Part shown: one piece after another, positions 35,303-43,471 of the stretch
How the letters are laid out: each line of letters starts with the position of its first letter
How positions within the stretch are numbered: position 1 is the stretch's first letter
Source of the DNA: Bremerella sp. TYQ1
GTDB taxonomy: Bacteria; Planctomycetota; Planctomycetia; Pirellulales; Pirellulaceae
Length of the DNA: 64,000 bases
Direction of reading: 5' to 3'
Assembly: GCF_020150455.1 (NCBI RefSeq)
Contig: NZ_CP083740.1
Location: 4,464,001-4,528,000 of the forward strand
Notes under the pieces: generated by a model
What the model saw: the letters and a program-made list of their open reading frames with translations, nothing else
The model's database searches: none
What the model was told of the DNA's origin: nothing
Made by a program: the position numbers and the translations under genes

Positions 35303-35803
35303 ATGTCCGAAGATACCTATTCCGCGTTCATGCAACTGTTGAAAGACGATCCACGCTACCGTATGGAAGCGTACCAGTTCGTTCGCGAGGCCCTCTCCTT
35401 CGGTCAACGCTTTCAGGACGAGCAGCACGACGAACTCGAGGAAGAAGAGGAAGATCTCGATCTGGAATGCTTCGAGCATGACGAGGACGATCTCGACGAA
35501 GAAATGGAAGGCTGGGACGAAGAGGAAGAAGTCGAACGCCACCTCACCGGCCAAGTTCTTTGCCAGGCCATCCGGCACTACGCCCAGCAGCAGTATGGTT
35601 TGCTGGCCAAAGTCGTGCTCAACTCGTGGGGCATCCATACGACAAGTGACTTTGGCGAGATCGTGTACAACTTGATCGGCATCGGCATGATGCGGAAGTC
35701 GAAGTCAGATCGCCGGGAAGACTTCGACGATCAATACGACTTCGAAGATGCGTTCGTGAAGAACTTCGACTTCGAGCTCTCGGAAGAATCAGGCTCTGCC
35801 TGA
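35303..35803 (+). CDS. Minf_1886 family protein
   Basis: 166 residues. Starts MSEDTYSAFMQLLKDDPRYRMEAY; an acidic insertion (LEEEEEDLDLE region, about 38-78) is followed by the conserved core HLTGQVLCQAIRHYAQQQYG and SWGIHTTSDFGEIVYNLIGIG. This family is conserved in Planctomycetes-Verrucomicrobia-Chlamydiae but uncharacterised. The start is only 6 bases after the PSP1 stop, so the pair is cotranscribed, linking it by context to RNA or Fe-S related functions. Confidence 0.85.
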   Translation: MSEDTYSAFMQLLKDDPRYRMEAYQFVREALSFGQRFQDEQHDELEEEEEDLDLECFEHDEDDLDEEMEGWDEEEEVERHLTGQVLCQAIRHYAQQQYGLLAKVVLNSWGIHTTSDFGEIVYNLIGIGMMRKSKSDRREDFDDQYDFEDAFVKNFDFELSEESGSA

Positions 35804-35827
35804 GGAAGCCACTGCGGGGGAACCACC

Positions 35828-36007
35828 ATGGCTGGAAAGAAGCAAGACAAGCCGAAACAGGACGCCGCGCCAAAGGCTCCCGTCTATCTTTCGACGTCCA
35901 ATCCACCCAAGCCGCATATCGGGCTGCTCATCGGTATGGCCGTCGTCACGGTCGTTTGGTTCAGCCTGTTGGCTTACCTGGCACTGCAGCAAGTTGGCAC
36001 GATCTAA
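35828..36007 (+). CDS. 59-residue single-pass membrane protein
   Basis: ATG 35828 with GGGGG ribosome site eight bases upstream; 59 codons to TAA 36005. Residues 1-31 are Lys/Pro/Asp-rich and end KPHIG; one hydrophobic helix follows (LLIGMAVVTVVWFSLLAYLAL, about 32-52) and a short tail QQVGTI. Likely N-in single-pass or tail-anchored protein of unknown function. It follows the Minf_1886 gene by 24 bases and probably belongs to the PSP1 operon; it ends 18 bases before the convergent DUF454 gene. Confidence 0.7.
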   Translation: MAGKKQDKPKQDAAPKAPVYLSTSNPPKPHIGLLIGMAVVTVVWFSLLAYLALQQVGTI

Positions 36008-36025
36008 GAATGGCCGCCGGCTGAA

Positions 36026-36568
36026 CTAGTGATCTTTCGGCTGAGCCTGGCGTTGGTTGCGGTCCCATTCGCGGCGTTTCATTTCAAGTCGATGTGCCGC
36101 ATGATTCGTTGATCCTTCCGGTGAATCTACCTCCGACTTGTCGCCGGCAACAGGTTTTTCTTTGGGCGGCAGCGGACGTGGTTCGGGAACGCGATAGATC
36201 ACGTAAATCCCCGTCATCACCAGTCCCGCCATCACGTAAATCGCCCAAGCCGGAATCGGAAAGACCATAATCGAGATGCCCCAGCCGAGCACGACAGTAG
36301 CGATCGCTTGAATCTTGACGCTTGTCTTGATTCCCTTGCGAACTTCCCAGTCGTACAGAATCGGACCGAAGTAAGGAGCTTCCAACAGAAGATCATTCAG
36401 CTTCGGGAACGAACGCACTAGGAAGTAGCTCGTTACCAACAGAAAGGGCGTCGCCGGCACAATGGGCAGGACAATGCCGATCACCGCGAGCAAAAAGAAG
36501 AACGCGGCGCAGCCCAAGTACAGCAATCGCTTGGACCACGATAATGGCGGCACCGGAGGATGACTCAT
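36026..36568 (-). CDS. DUF454 (YbaN-like) membrane protein
   Basis: 180 residues. Membrane helices at about 13-35 and 80-115 (LYLGCAAFFFLLAVIGIVLP, VLGWGISIMVFPIPAWAIYV); DUF454 signature GIVLPIVPATPFLLVTSYFL, RSFPKLNDLL and FGPILYDWEVRKGI. The C-terminal 50 residues are a basic cytoplasmic tail not found in YbaN. Function unknown; E. coli YbaN is a small inner-membrane protein of unknown role. Confidence 0.88.
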   Translation of the reverse strand: MSHPPVPPLSWSKRLLYLGCAAFFFLLAVIGIVLPIVPATPFLLVTSYFLVRSFPKLNDLLLEAPYFGPILYDWEVRKGIKTSVKIQAIATVVLGWGISIMVFPIPAWAIYVMAGLVMTGIYVIYRVPEPRPLPPKEKPVAGDKSEVDSPEGSTNHAAHRLEMKRREWDRNQRQAQPKDH

Positions 36569-36620
36569 TGCGTAGGGCCGGTCCTCGTTTGGGTGGAGAG
36601 AATTGTCATCAACGCGACGA

Positions 36621-36998
36621 CTACTCTCCTAAGTCGGAATAAAACGTCAGCAGGTTGCCATCAGGGTCGAAGAACCCAAATTCCCGCGTGCCAAACGCCG
36701 TATCACGCAGCGTGGTATCGGAGGCAAAGATCCCCAGTGGCTGAAACACACTGTATAAATGCTCGACGTCGCATACGGCAATGCGAATGTTCGGACGCTC
36801 GACGCGATCCCAGCTAGACGAATCGTGCCAGCGAAGGTGGATTTCAACTCGATCTCGAATCACCGAGGCGTAACGCGGGTCGTCGGCGTCTTGAAACGAA
36901 AGCTTGAAATTCAGTTTCTCGACATAAAACTGGATAGCGGCTTTGACGTCGCGCGACGGCAGCACTGGGTTGACGGCTTCGAGTAGCAAATCGGGCAT
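36621..36998 (-). CDS. VOC superfamily protein, bleomycin-resistance-like
   Basis: 125 residues. VPS... pattern of a single VOC/glyoxalase unit: NPVLPSRDVKAAIQFYVEKL, FQDADDPRYASVIRDRVEIH, then VCDVEHLYSVFQ and FGTREFGFFDPDGNLLTFYS. The HLRWHD and E in DPDGN are metal-ligand candidates. Unlike the VOC gene at 16578 it lacks a regulator neighbour; the closest gene is the STAS protein 17 bases downstream on the same strand. Confidence 0.87.
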   Translation of the reverse strand: MPDLLLEAVNPVLPSRDVKAAIQFYVEKLNFKLSFQDADDPRYASVIRDRVEIHLRWHDSSSWDRVERPNIRIAVCDVEHLYSVFQPLGIFASDTTLRDTAFGTREFGFFDPDGNLLTFYSDLGE

Positions 36999-37015
36999 GG
37001 GGAGCGCAGGCCTTG

Positions 37016-37408
37016 TTAGGGAGAACGTAGGCGGCCGAGGGCGTCTTCACGGTTGGCGGCCACCTCAAACGGTCCTGGTTGACTTTCATCATCTGTTATT
37101 AGGCTACAGACGAAAAGTACTCCCCGCAACTCTCCATGCAGGCTGCAAAGCATGATTCGGCCCTGAACTTCGCACACTTCTCGCAGCAAAGTTACCAATA
37201 CGCGGACTCCCAAACTGGACATAAAGCGAACCTGGTTCAGGTCCACTAAGACTCTTTCCAGCCGATGCGTCCGGGCATATTCCAGCAATTGCTCTCGAAT
37301 TGCCAAGCAAACATTGGCGTCCCGCATGTTAGTAACTTGCGGTGTGATGACGCAGACATCATCGATTTGTTGGTACGAAACGAGCGTTTTTTCCGTGTTG
37401 GCTTTCAT
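37016..37408 (-). CDS. STAS domain protein
   Basis: 130 residues. Single STAS domain of the SpoIIAA/RsbV type: VLVDLNQVRFMSSLGVRVL with Ser64/Ser65 where anti-anti-sigma factors are phosphorylated, then LREVCEVQGRIMLCSL. A paralogue lies 100 bases upstream on the same strand and shares MRD-x-x-V-C and IR at about residues 28-40. No anti-sigma kinase or sigma factor is adjacent. Likely regulates a partner-switching module, possibly with genes elsewhere. Confidence 0.85.
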   Translation of the reverse strand: MKANTEKTLVSYQQIDDVCVITPQVTNMRDANVCLAIREQLLEYARTHRLERVLVDLNQVRFMSSLGVRVLVTLLREVCEVQGRIMLCSLHGELRGVLFVCSLITDDESQPGPFEVAANREDALGRLRSP

Positions 37409-37510
37409 GCGTCCTTGCTCCGCGGTGCCTAAAAGAACTGGGATCCATCCCAGACACGTGCTAGCTGCCGACGTGCCGAGATTCTCGGAGATCGGCAGAC
37501 GGAGCGGACT

Positions 37511-37891
37511 TTACGCCGTCGAGACTGCCGACTCAAGAGTATCTACGGAGACAAACGGTGAAGGATCATCAGGGTTATCAGATATTAATTTACAAATCCG
37601 AAACATGCCCATGAGCGAGTCAGAAAGATTGCAAAAAACGATCCGCTCGCCGCTGTTGGGTACCGCGCGACGCAGATTCAGGAACGCCAAAATCCCCACG
37701 CTGCTGACGAAGTTGATGTGCTGCATATCGATTACCACCCGGCGATGGTCGATTTGCGACACTAAGTCGATCATTCTGTCGCGAATCGAATAACAAACAT
37801 CCGTATCGCGCATCTGATCGACCTGAGGCGTCAGGACAAGAATTTCATCGGCAAGATGGTGCTGAACCAGTTCTGGGTTCGTATCGTTCAT
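37511..37891 (-). CDS. STAS domain protein
   Basis: 126 residues from ATG 37891; a longer frame to 37954 adds an unsupported tail. STAS fold: VVIDMQHINFVSSVGILAFL with Ser63/Ser64, then RIVFCNLSDSLMGMF. Homologous to the adjacent STAS gene, including QVDQMRDTDVCYSIR. Both belong to the anti-anti-sigma class; serine phosphorylation is expected from the family. A duplication with later divergence is likely. No other gene shares the operon. Confidence 0.85.
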   Translation of the reverse strand: MNDTNPELVQHHLADEILVLTPQVDQMRDTDVCYSIRDRMIDLVSQIDHRRVVIDMQHINFVSSVGILAFLNLRRAVPNSGERIVFCNLSDSLMGMFRICKLISDNPDDPSPFVSVDTLESAVSTA

Positions 37892-38222
37892 GGCAGGCCT
37901 TTGTTCGGTAAGCAAATCGCATTGCGGATCGAAGAATACGCTCGATCCACGCACCGCCTTTCAACGATTAAGCATCCTCTACCTTTGGGGGAAGGTCAAC
38001 CATTGCAGCTGGAAAGAATCTGGGATTGTCGGGAGTTTCATTTCAGCCCCCCATCCGGCAGAAATCGGGGCAGATAACGCCTCGATGCGAATAGCTCGTT
38101 CGCAATTCAATGTACGGTCAGTGGCTTTCTGTTTCATCCAGAAACCCTTGCGCCTGCGTCCATTTACGAGTAGACTGGGAAGGTTCAGTCGACGAACAAT
38201 CTATCCCGTTTCGATTCTCGCC
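37892..38222. other. intergenic region between STAS and methyltransferase genes
   Basis: About 330 bases between divergent genes. A longer open frame (from 38110) exists but it would start in this region without a ribosome site, and the real start is at 38236. No other feature seen. Confidence 0.45.
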
Positions 38223-38230
38223 AAGGAGGG
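38223..38230 (+). promoter_or_regulatory. strong ribosome binding site
   Basis: AAGGAGGG five bases before GTG 38236; fixes the start of the DNA methyltransferase at that codon. Confidence 0.8.
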
Positions 38231-38235
38231 CCGCT

Positions 38236-39126
38236 GTGGCGACGCCGCTTGAATTACCCGCCACCGGTTTGACCACCGGCGATTGTATCGCCCAGATGAA
38301 GAAGCTGCCCGACGGCAGTATCGATCTCGCGTTTGCCGATCCTCCATTCAACATCGGCTATAAGTACGATGTCTATGACGATCGACGCTCGGTCGACGAG
38401 TATCTCGACTGGAGCGAGAACTGGATGCGGGAAGTCCAGCGCGTGTTGAAACCGACCGGCGCGTTTTGGCTGGCCATCGGTGACGAGTTCGCAGCCGAAC
38501 TGAAAGTGCTCGCCACACGCACGCTCGGGCTGCACTGCCGCAACTGGGTCGTTTGGTATTACACGTTCGGTGTGCACTGCAAAAGCAAATTTACACGCAG
38601 TCACGCCCACATCTTTTACTTCACGAAAGACGCTAAGAAGTTCACGTTCAACGATTCCGAGATCCGTGTCCCCAGCGCACGCATGTTGGTTTACGGCGAC
38701 AAGCGGGCCAATCCGAAGGGCCGCGTTCCCGACGATACTTGGATCTTGCGGCCCCAGGATGCCCCGGAAAGCTTCAGTAGCGAAGAAGATACCTGGTACT
38801 TCCCTCGCGTCGCTGGGACATTCAAGGAACGCGCCGGTTTTCATGGCTGTCAGATGCCGGAGCAATTGCTAGGGCGAATCATCAAGTGCTGCTCCAACGA
38901 GGGTGAAGTGGTGATGGATCCCTTCGCCGGCAGCGGATCGACGTTGGTGACTGCCAAAAAGCTTGGCCGGAAGTTTCTCGGCTTCGAGCTCTCTAAAGAC
39001 TACGCCAAACAAGTCCGCGAGCGATTGGCCAACGTCAACGAAGGGGATCCACTTGTCGGCGCCGAGAATCCACTGACCAGCGCCCCTAGCACCGCCAAAG
39101 GCCGCCGCTTGAAACAAACCACTTAG
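38236..39126 (+). CDS. orphan DNA methyltransferase (adenine-N6 or cytosine-N4)
   Basis: 296 residues from GTG 38236. Motif IV is DPPFNIGY at 35-42 near the N-terminus and motif I ([22 protein letters not shown]) is near residue 228, the order of beta-class amino-methyltransferases. Positions between hold a likely target-recognition segment with [13 protein letters not shown]. AdoMet-dependent methylation of a short DNA site is expected; the DPPF version of motif IV does not distinguish 6mA from 4mC. There is no restriction gene nearby, so it is probably solitary and regulatory like CcrM or Dam. Highly conserved-looking. Confidence 0.88.
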   Translation: MATPLELPATGLTTGDCIAQMKKLPDGSIDLAFADPPFNIGYKYDVYDDRRSVDEYLDWSENWMREVQRVLKPTGAFWLAIGDEFAAELKVLATRTLGLHCRNWVVWYYTFGVHCKSKFTRSHAHIFYFTKDAKKFTFNDSEIRVPSARMLVYGDKRANPKGRVPDDTWILRPQDAPESFSSEEDTWYFPRVAGTFKERAGFHGCQMPEQLLGRIIKCCSNEGEVVMDPFAGSGSTLVTAKKLGRKFLGFELSKDYAKQVRERLANVNEGDPLVGAENPLTSAPSTAKGRRLKQTT

Positions 39127-39186
39127 GTCTCTGGTTTGCCAAAGGACTCGTTGCTTCGCGCGGGGCATTGCGCCTGCACGGCGTAC

Positions 39187-39684
39187 CTACTCGACCGGAA
39201 GGCGGTCCCAGATCTCGAATCGTGTTGCGTATTGGTTCTTTTCGTCGGCAGCTATTTCTTCGGCCGATTCTAAGTGCCACTCGTTGAAATGCAGCGAAGG
39301 GAAATGCGTATCGCCATCCGGAATCATGGCGTGCACTTTCGTCAGGTAAAGCCGCGTCGCCCAGGGTAAAAACGCCTGGTAGATTTCCGCACCACCGACG
39401 ATGAATGCTTCGTCGACATCGTGACACGCTGCGATAGCTTCGCCAACGCTATGGGCAATGACGGCACCTTCGACGGCATAGTTCGGATCGCGTGTGACGA
39501 TAATCGTCGTGCGACCAGGCAAGAGGCGTCCGATTGACTCGTACGTCTTACGACCCATGATCATTGGGTGCCCCATCGTCAGGCTCTTGAACCGCTTCAA
39601 GTCGCTGGAAAGTCGCCACGGCATGTCTCCATCGCGGCCGATGACCCAGTCTTGGCTGGCCGCAACGATCATCGAAATTCTCAT
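39187..39684 (-). CDS. folA: dihydrofolate reductase
   Basis: 165 residues from ATG 39684, which overlaps the thyA stop by 4 bases (ATGA). A longer open frame upstream belongs to the thyA antiparallel reading and is not used. DHFR signatures: [51 protein letters not shown] and [13 protein letters not shown]-dependent reduction of dihydrofolate to tetrahydrofolate, required because ThyA oxidises folate. Translationally coupled with thyA. Confidence 0.95.
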   Translation of the reverse strand: MRISMIVAASQDWVIGRDGDMPWRLSSDLKRFKSLTMGHPMIMGRKTYESIGRLLPGRTTIIVTRDPNYAVEGAVIAHSVGEAIAACHDVDEAFIVGGAEIYQAFLPWATRLYLTKVHAMIPDGDTHFPSLHFNEWHLESAEEIAADEKNQYATRFEIWDRLPVE

Positions 39685-40475
39685 ACGGCGACCGGAGCAG
39701 AAATGTGGGGGTGGGGATCGTAGTTGGTCAGTTCGAAGTCTTCGTACTTGAACGCGAACAAATCTTTCACGTCCGGGTTGAACTTCATCGTCGGCAACGG
39801 ACGAGGCTCGCGTGAAAGTTGCAACTTCGTTTGATCGAGATGATTCAAGTACAGATGGGCGTCGCCGAACGTATGGACGAAATCGCCTGGCTGAAGATCG
39901 CAGACCTGAGCGATCATCATCGTCATCAGTGCGTACGAAGCAATGTTGAACGGCACGCCCAGGAAGACGTCGGCGCTTCGCTGATAAAGCTGACAGCTGA
40001 GCTTGCCCTCGGCAACATAAAACTGAAACAACAAGTGGCACGGAGGAAGTGCCATGTTCGGTACGTCGGCGACGTTCCAGGCCGAAACAATCAGTCGTCG
40101 CGAGTCAGGGTTAGTTTTGATCTGATGGATCAATTGCGTGATCTGATCGATCGTTTCCCCGCTGGGCGTTTGCCAACTGCGCCATTGCTTGCCATAAACG
40201 GGACCGAGATCGCCATTCTCGTCGGCCCATTCGTCCCAGATGCTTACCTTGTTCTCGCGAAGGTAACGGATATTGGTGTCGCCCTGCAGAAACCACAGTA
40301 GCTCGTGAATGATCGACCGCAGGTGCAGTTTTTTGGTCGTCACCGCGGGGAAGCCTTCGGCCAGATTGAACCGCATTTGGTGCCCGAACACGCTCAGCGT
40401 CCCCGTCCCTGTGCGATCATGCTTCTCGACCCCTTCATCCAGGATCCGCTGCATCAAGCTGAGATATTGTTTCAT
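39681..40475 (-). CDS. thyA: thymidylate synthase
   Basis: 264 residues, exactly the E. coli length. Catalytic Cys146 in [28 protein letters not shown] start; folate/dUMP contacts [30 protein letters not shown] and HLYLNHLDQ. Methylates dUMP to dTMP using methylene-tetrahydrofolate, generating dihydrofolate that FolA (next gene) reduces. The thyA-folA pair is a common operon in bacteria. The start is well positioned with TGAAACA upstream. Confidence 0.97.
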   Translation of the reverse strand: MKQYLSLMQRILDEGVEKHDRTGTGTLSVFGHQMRFNLAEGFPAVTTKKLHLRSIIHELLWFLQGDTNIRYLRENKVSIWDEWADENGDLGPVYGKQWRSWQTPSGETIDQITQLIHQIKTNPDSRRLIVSAWNVADVPNMALPPCHLLFQFYVAEGKLSCQLYQRSADVFLGVPFNIASYALMTMMIAQVCDLQPGDFVHTFGDAHLYLNHLDQTKLQLSREPRPLPTMKFNPDVKDLFAFKYEDFELTNYDPHPHISAPVAV

Positions 40476-40645
40476 CGGTTACTTCGTCCCCTCTCCTACG
40501 AACGCATGGTCATCCGTCGTGCGGCCATTTTATCAGGTCACGCGACGATGGTCATTGCCTCGACCGGCGGGCGCATCCTACCCCAGCTGAGAGTTGGTTT
40601 TCGGCCTTCTTGCTGAAAAAGGGAACACCGAAAACGGAAGCCATC

Positions 40646-41476
40646 CTATCCGACGGCCGCTTCGCACTGATGCATGTATGCGATGCTATCCTTCACCAGC
40701 GATTCGATGCCTGGTTCGTAATCGAAGACTTCCACCGAGACCCAGCCGTTGTAGTTCACTTCTTTCAGGGCGCGGAAGATCGGCACGAAGTCGACGTCTC
40801 CCATGCCAGGGCCACGTTTGTTGGGATCGTTGGCGTGGAAGTGGGCGATGTGAGGGTGCGTTTCGCGGATGATCTGTGGGATCGGCTTTTCTTCGGCCGA
40901 CATCGCTTTGACGTCCAAATGAATCTTGCAGTTTGGCGAGTCGATCAAGTCCATCAACTCCATGCCTTTTTCGGCCGTGTTCAGGAAGTCCCCTTCGGCG
41001 GGGCCGAGTGGTTCCAGCGCGAGCGTCACGTCGCACTGCTCGAGCGTCGGCATCGCTTTGCGAATGCAATCGGCGGCCAACTTCATCGCTTCGCCTTCCG
41101 AAACGCCAGGAAGCAAATTGCGCTGCTGTGGACTGCCGAGCACCATGATCTTGCCACCCAAGTCTCGGCAGAGTCGAGCCAGTTCGCAGAAGTAATCGCT
41201 CGTCTTCTGACGCACGTCATTATCGGGCGTCGTCAGATAGAAACCTTCCGTCTTTGCCAACAACCAATGCAGACCGACCACTTCCAGCTCGGCGTCTTCA
41301 ATCTGATTGCGGATCTCGCCACGCTGCTTAGCGGTCACGTCGTAGGCAGTCGGAGCGAGCGTGAATGGCGCGATCTCGACCGCATCGTAGCCCGCTTCTT
41401 TCGCGTGGGCGAGTGCCGTTTCGAGCTTCCAATCTTGGTAGGTTTCGTTGCAGATGGCGTATTTGAACATGGGCAT
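40646..41476 (-). CDS. sugar phosphate isomerase/epimerase (TIM barrel)
   Basis: 276 residues from ATG 41476 with GAGGGA upstream; a second ATG is two codons on, and a TTG at 41563 would add 29 unlikely residues. PF01261 AP-endonuclease-2 TIM barrel: FKYAICNETYQDWKLETALA, YDAVEIAPFTL, GLHWLLAKTEGF, CDVTLALEPLG (Glu metal ligand), IHLDVKAMSAEE (His/Asp), VGDVDF near WVSVEVFDYEPG (Glu). Covers sugar isomerases such as xylose isomerase-like and L-xylulose-5P epimerases. Substrate not known. Confidence 0.88.
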   Translation of the reverse strand: MPMFKYAICNETYQDWKLETALAHAKEAGYDAVEIAPFTLAPTAYDVTAKQRGEIRNQIEDAELEVVGLHWLLAKTEGFYLTTPDNDVRQKTSDYFCELARLCRDLGGKIMVLGSPQQRNLLPGVSEGEAMKLAADCIRKAMPTLEQCDVTLALEPLGPAEGDFLNTAEKGMELMDLIDSPNCKIHLDVKAMSAEEKPIPQIIRETHPHIAHFHANDPNKRGPGMGDVDFVPIFRALKEVNYNGWVSVEVFDYEPGIESLVKDSIAYMHQCEAAVG

Positions 41477-41548
41477 CTCAGGTTCCCTCCTCGCAAACTG
41501 GAAAAGCGCCGAGAGGAGGGCTCTCGTTCGTAGTTGAAGTTGGGTGCC

Positions 41549-41597
41549 CCTGGTTGTTTGCAACCATGGACTACCCCCAATGGAAAGTACGTTCTAT
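41549..41597. repeat. half copy of the 11.8-kb palindromic element
   Basis: CCTGGTTGTTTGCAACCATGG, then CTACCCCCAATGGAAA, close to the right side of the 11742-11857 element (GGTTGCAAGCAACCATGGG, CTACCC). A shorter relative, TATTGGGCTACCCCCATTAA, occurs at about 42862-42881. Only one half is present, so it may be a decayed or solo copy of the same dispersed family. Overlaps the start region of the sugar isomerase gene's long frame. Confidence 0.4.
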
Positions 41598-41627
41598 GGG
41601 ATTCCTGGCCAGGCAGCAACCACGCGG

Positions 41628-42833
41628 TTATAGCGCGTCGGTCAAAATCTGCAGCAGATCGTCCCGCGTTGGCGTGCGTGGGTTGATGTTCATCAGTCGT
41701 GTGATCGCGATCGACTTATCGGCGAAGTCAGGCAACATTTCTTCGGTCACACCATAGCCGCTGAGCTTTTCTGGAATACCGATCAGGCTCTTTAACTGTT
41801 CGACCTGGCGAATGGCCAGCAGTGCCCCTTCCATGTCGCTGGCGAAATCGCAAATCGGATCTAAGAGCTGCGCGATGCGAGCCAGCTTGGCTTCTCGAAC
41901 CGGCAAGTTGTACTTCATCACGTAAGGAAGCAGCAAACCGTTGCCCCCGCCATGGCTACAGTGCACTTTGCCGCCGATCGGGTACTCCAGTGCATGAACG
42001 ACCGCCACGCCGCAGTTGGAAAACGCCAGCCCCGCCAGCGATGCCGCCAAAGCCATCTTTTCCCTCGCTTCGCGATCGTCTGGGTTATGCACTGCCGCAA
42101 CAAGATATCGCCCGACCAATGCGATCGCTTCTTCTGCAAACAGTTCGCCAATGGGCGCGTTGCCGCTGTACGGAATCGCTTCCCCTGGTTCGGCAGAAAT
42201 GTCTGACGCGTCTTTCGCCAGGTAAGCTTCCACCGCGTGCGTCAGCGCATCGATCCCGCTGTCGGCGGTGACCTGTTTCGGACAACTGAGCGTCAGTTCC
42301 GGGTCGACAATCGCCAGCGCCGGTCGCATGAACTGGCTAAGAATGCTGACTTTTAAACTGGCCTCGCGATCGGTCAGCACGCCAGACTGTGTGACTTCGC
42401 TCCCGGTTCCTGCGGTGGTGGGCATGACAATAACGGGAACGGTCGGCGAAGGAACGTTATCCCAGCCGAAGTAATCTGCCGGCTTGCCTCCATGCGTGGC
42501 GAGTACCGCGGTGATCTTTGCCAGGTCGATGTTGCTTCCGCCGCCGAGACCGAGAATCGCATCTGGCTCGAACAACCGAGCTGCGAGTGCCGCGTTCTCG
42601 GCGATCTCTAAATCAGGCTCGGCCATGCTTCCGTCGAACACTTCGACTTGGACCCCATGCTCTGACATGTCGTCGACCAAGGGTTGCACCATGCCCAGCC
42701 CCGCAAGGGTGGCGTCGGTGATGATGAGCACTTTGCGATAACGACGACGCGCGGCATGCTTGCCTAATTCCTGCCGAGAACCCCAGCCAAAAACAAACTG
42801 CCCAGCCGAGAAGAAGCTCCAGGATTGTGCCAT
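41628..42833 (-). CDS. iron-containing alcohol dehydrogenase
   Basis: 401 residues from ATG 42833 (further upstream the frame is open but lacks a site). Fe-ADH family PF00465: GGGSNIDLAK (NAD site), PVIVMPTTAGTGSEVTQ, metal His in DALTHAVEAYLAKDAS, VHALEYPIGGKVHCSHGGGNG, and end NPRTPTRDDLLQIL. NAD(P)-dependent oxidation of a short alcohol or lactaldehyde-type compound; substrate unknown. Neighbours are the isomerase, an 88-residue protein and the TPR lipoprotein, with no clear operon. Confidence 0.92.
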   Translation of the reverse strand: MAQSWSFFSAGQFVFGWGSRQELGKHAARRRYRKVLIITDATLAGLGMVQPLVDDMSEHGVQVEVFDGSMAEPDLEIAENAALAARLFEPDAILGLGGGSNIDLAKITAVLATHGGKPADYFGWDNVPSPTVPVIVMPTTAGTGSEVTQSGVLTDREASLKVSILSQFMRPALAIVDPELTLSCPKQVTADSGIDALTHAVEAYLAKDASDISAEPGEAIPYSGNAPIGELFAEEAIALVGRYLVAAVHNPDDREAREKMALAASLAGLAFSNCGVAVVHALEYPIGGKVHCSHGGGNGLLLPYVMKYNLPVREAKLARIAQLLDPICDFASDMEGALLAIRQVEQLKSLIGIPEKLSGYGVTEEMLPDFADKSIAITRLMNINPRTPTRDDLLQILTDAL

Positions 42834-42884
42834 GCGATTTGTTCCTCTTCCCTTCGCTTCGTATTGGGCTACCCCCATTAAATT

Positions 42885-42912
42885 GCCATGCCGACAAAGG
42901 CGACGGCATGGC
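42885..42912 (+). repeat. 28-bp hairpin repeat, copy 1
   Basis: GCCATGCCG (42885-42893) / CGGCATGGC (42904-42912) perfect 9-bp stem with a 10-base loop ACAAAGGCGA. Two further copies at 54789 and 55466 share the core CATGCCGACRAAGRCRAC. Lies upstream of the Fe-ADH gene and just downstream of the small protein at 42947. Confidence 0.65.
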
Positions 42913-42946
42913 ATCCATGGGATCGCATTTACCAGCCAGAAGCTGC

Positions 42947-43213
42947 TTAGCCCTGTTTGGCCAGCAAGCGTTCCAGGTACTTGGCTACCAGGGTGGCGTC
43001 GTCCGAGGCGACCAGGTGGTCGATTTGCTTTTTGGGGACTTCCAGCTTTTCGAGATGGCCGATGATGCGTTTCCAGATCGTGGCGCGTTTCTTACCTTCG
43101 GCCAGGTAAAGCTCGGTGATGTTTTCCTGCAGCTTCTGCGTCGCGATGGCGTCCTTATTGTCGTAGTACCGCTTGATGATGTTTTGCTGATGTTTGGTGT
43201 AGGACTTAGCCAT
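42947..43213 (-). CDS. 88-residue conserved hypothetical protein
   Basis: 88 residues from ATG 43213. Rich in Lys/Glu/Leu: KSYTKHQQNIIKRYYDNKDA, then KLQENITELYLAEGKKRATI and LKHLEKLEVPKKQ-type ends. No signal peptide, all helical. Family not recognised, but the pattern of helical basic/acidic residues with WKRII suggests a nucleic-acid or ribosome-related helper; this is only a guess. Separate gene with no operon partner in close reach. Confidence 0.55.
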   Translation of the reverse strand: MAKSYTKHQQNIIKRYYDNKDAIATQKLQENITELYLAEGKKRATIWKRIIGHLEKLEVPKKQIDHLVASDDATLVAKYLERLLAKQG

Positions 43214-43471
43214 CCGGGGCATCCTTTTCGCATGCAAGAAACGAATGAAGACCGCAAACAGGTGCGGCCGAAAGTTCATCGTGACAGAGTCAACGAAACC
43301 TGTAAAGCGATCGGCTTTTGGCAGGGGCGAATTCCAGCAAATTTCGCCTATGGTATCACTGCTATCGAAGCCTAAGTGGACGCCGAGGGGGTGTTGCGCT
43401 CACAATAGGGGAATCCTTTTCCAGCTCATCCGGGGGCCATCCCCGTTCACTCTTGCGCAGAAAGTATCGTC

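Noticed and set aside
38236..39126. Restriction-modification system
   Set aside because: Only the methyltransferase is present; neighbours (STAS proteins, folA/thyA) are not restriction or specificity genes.
39685..40041. 119-residue N-terminal extension of folA
   Set aside because: The extension is the antisense frame-shift reading of thyA; DHFR fold begins exactly at ATG 39684, which overlaps the thyA stop by four bases.
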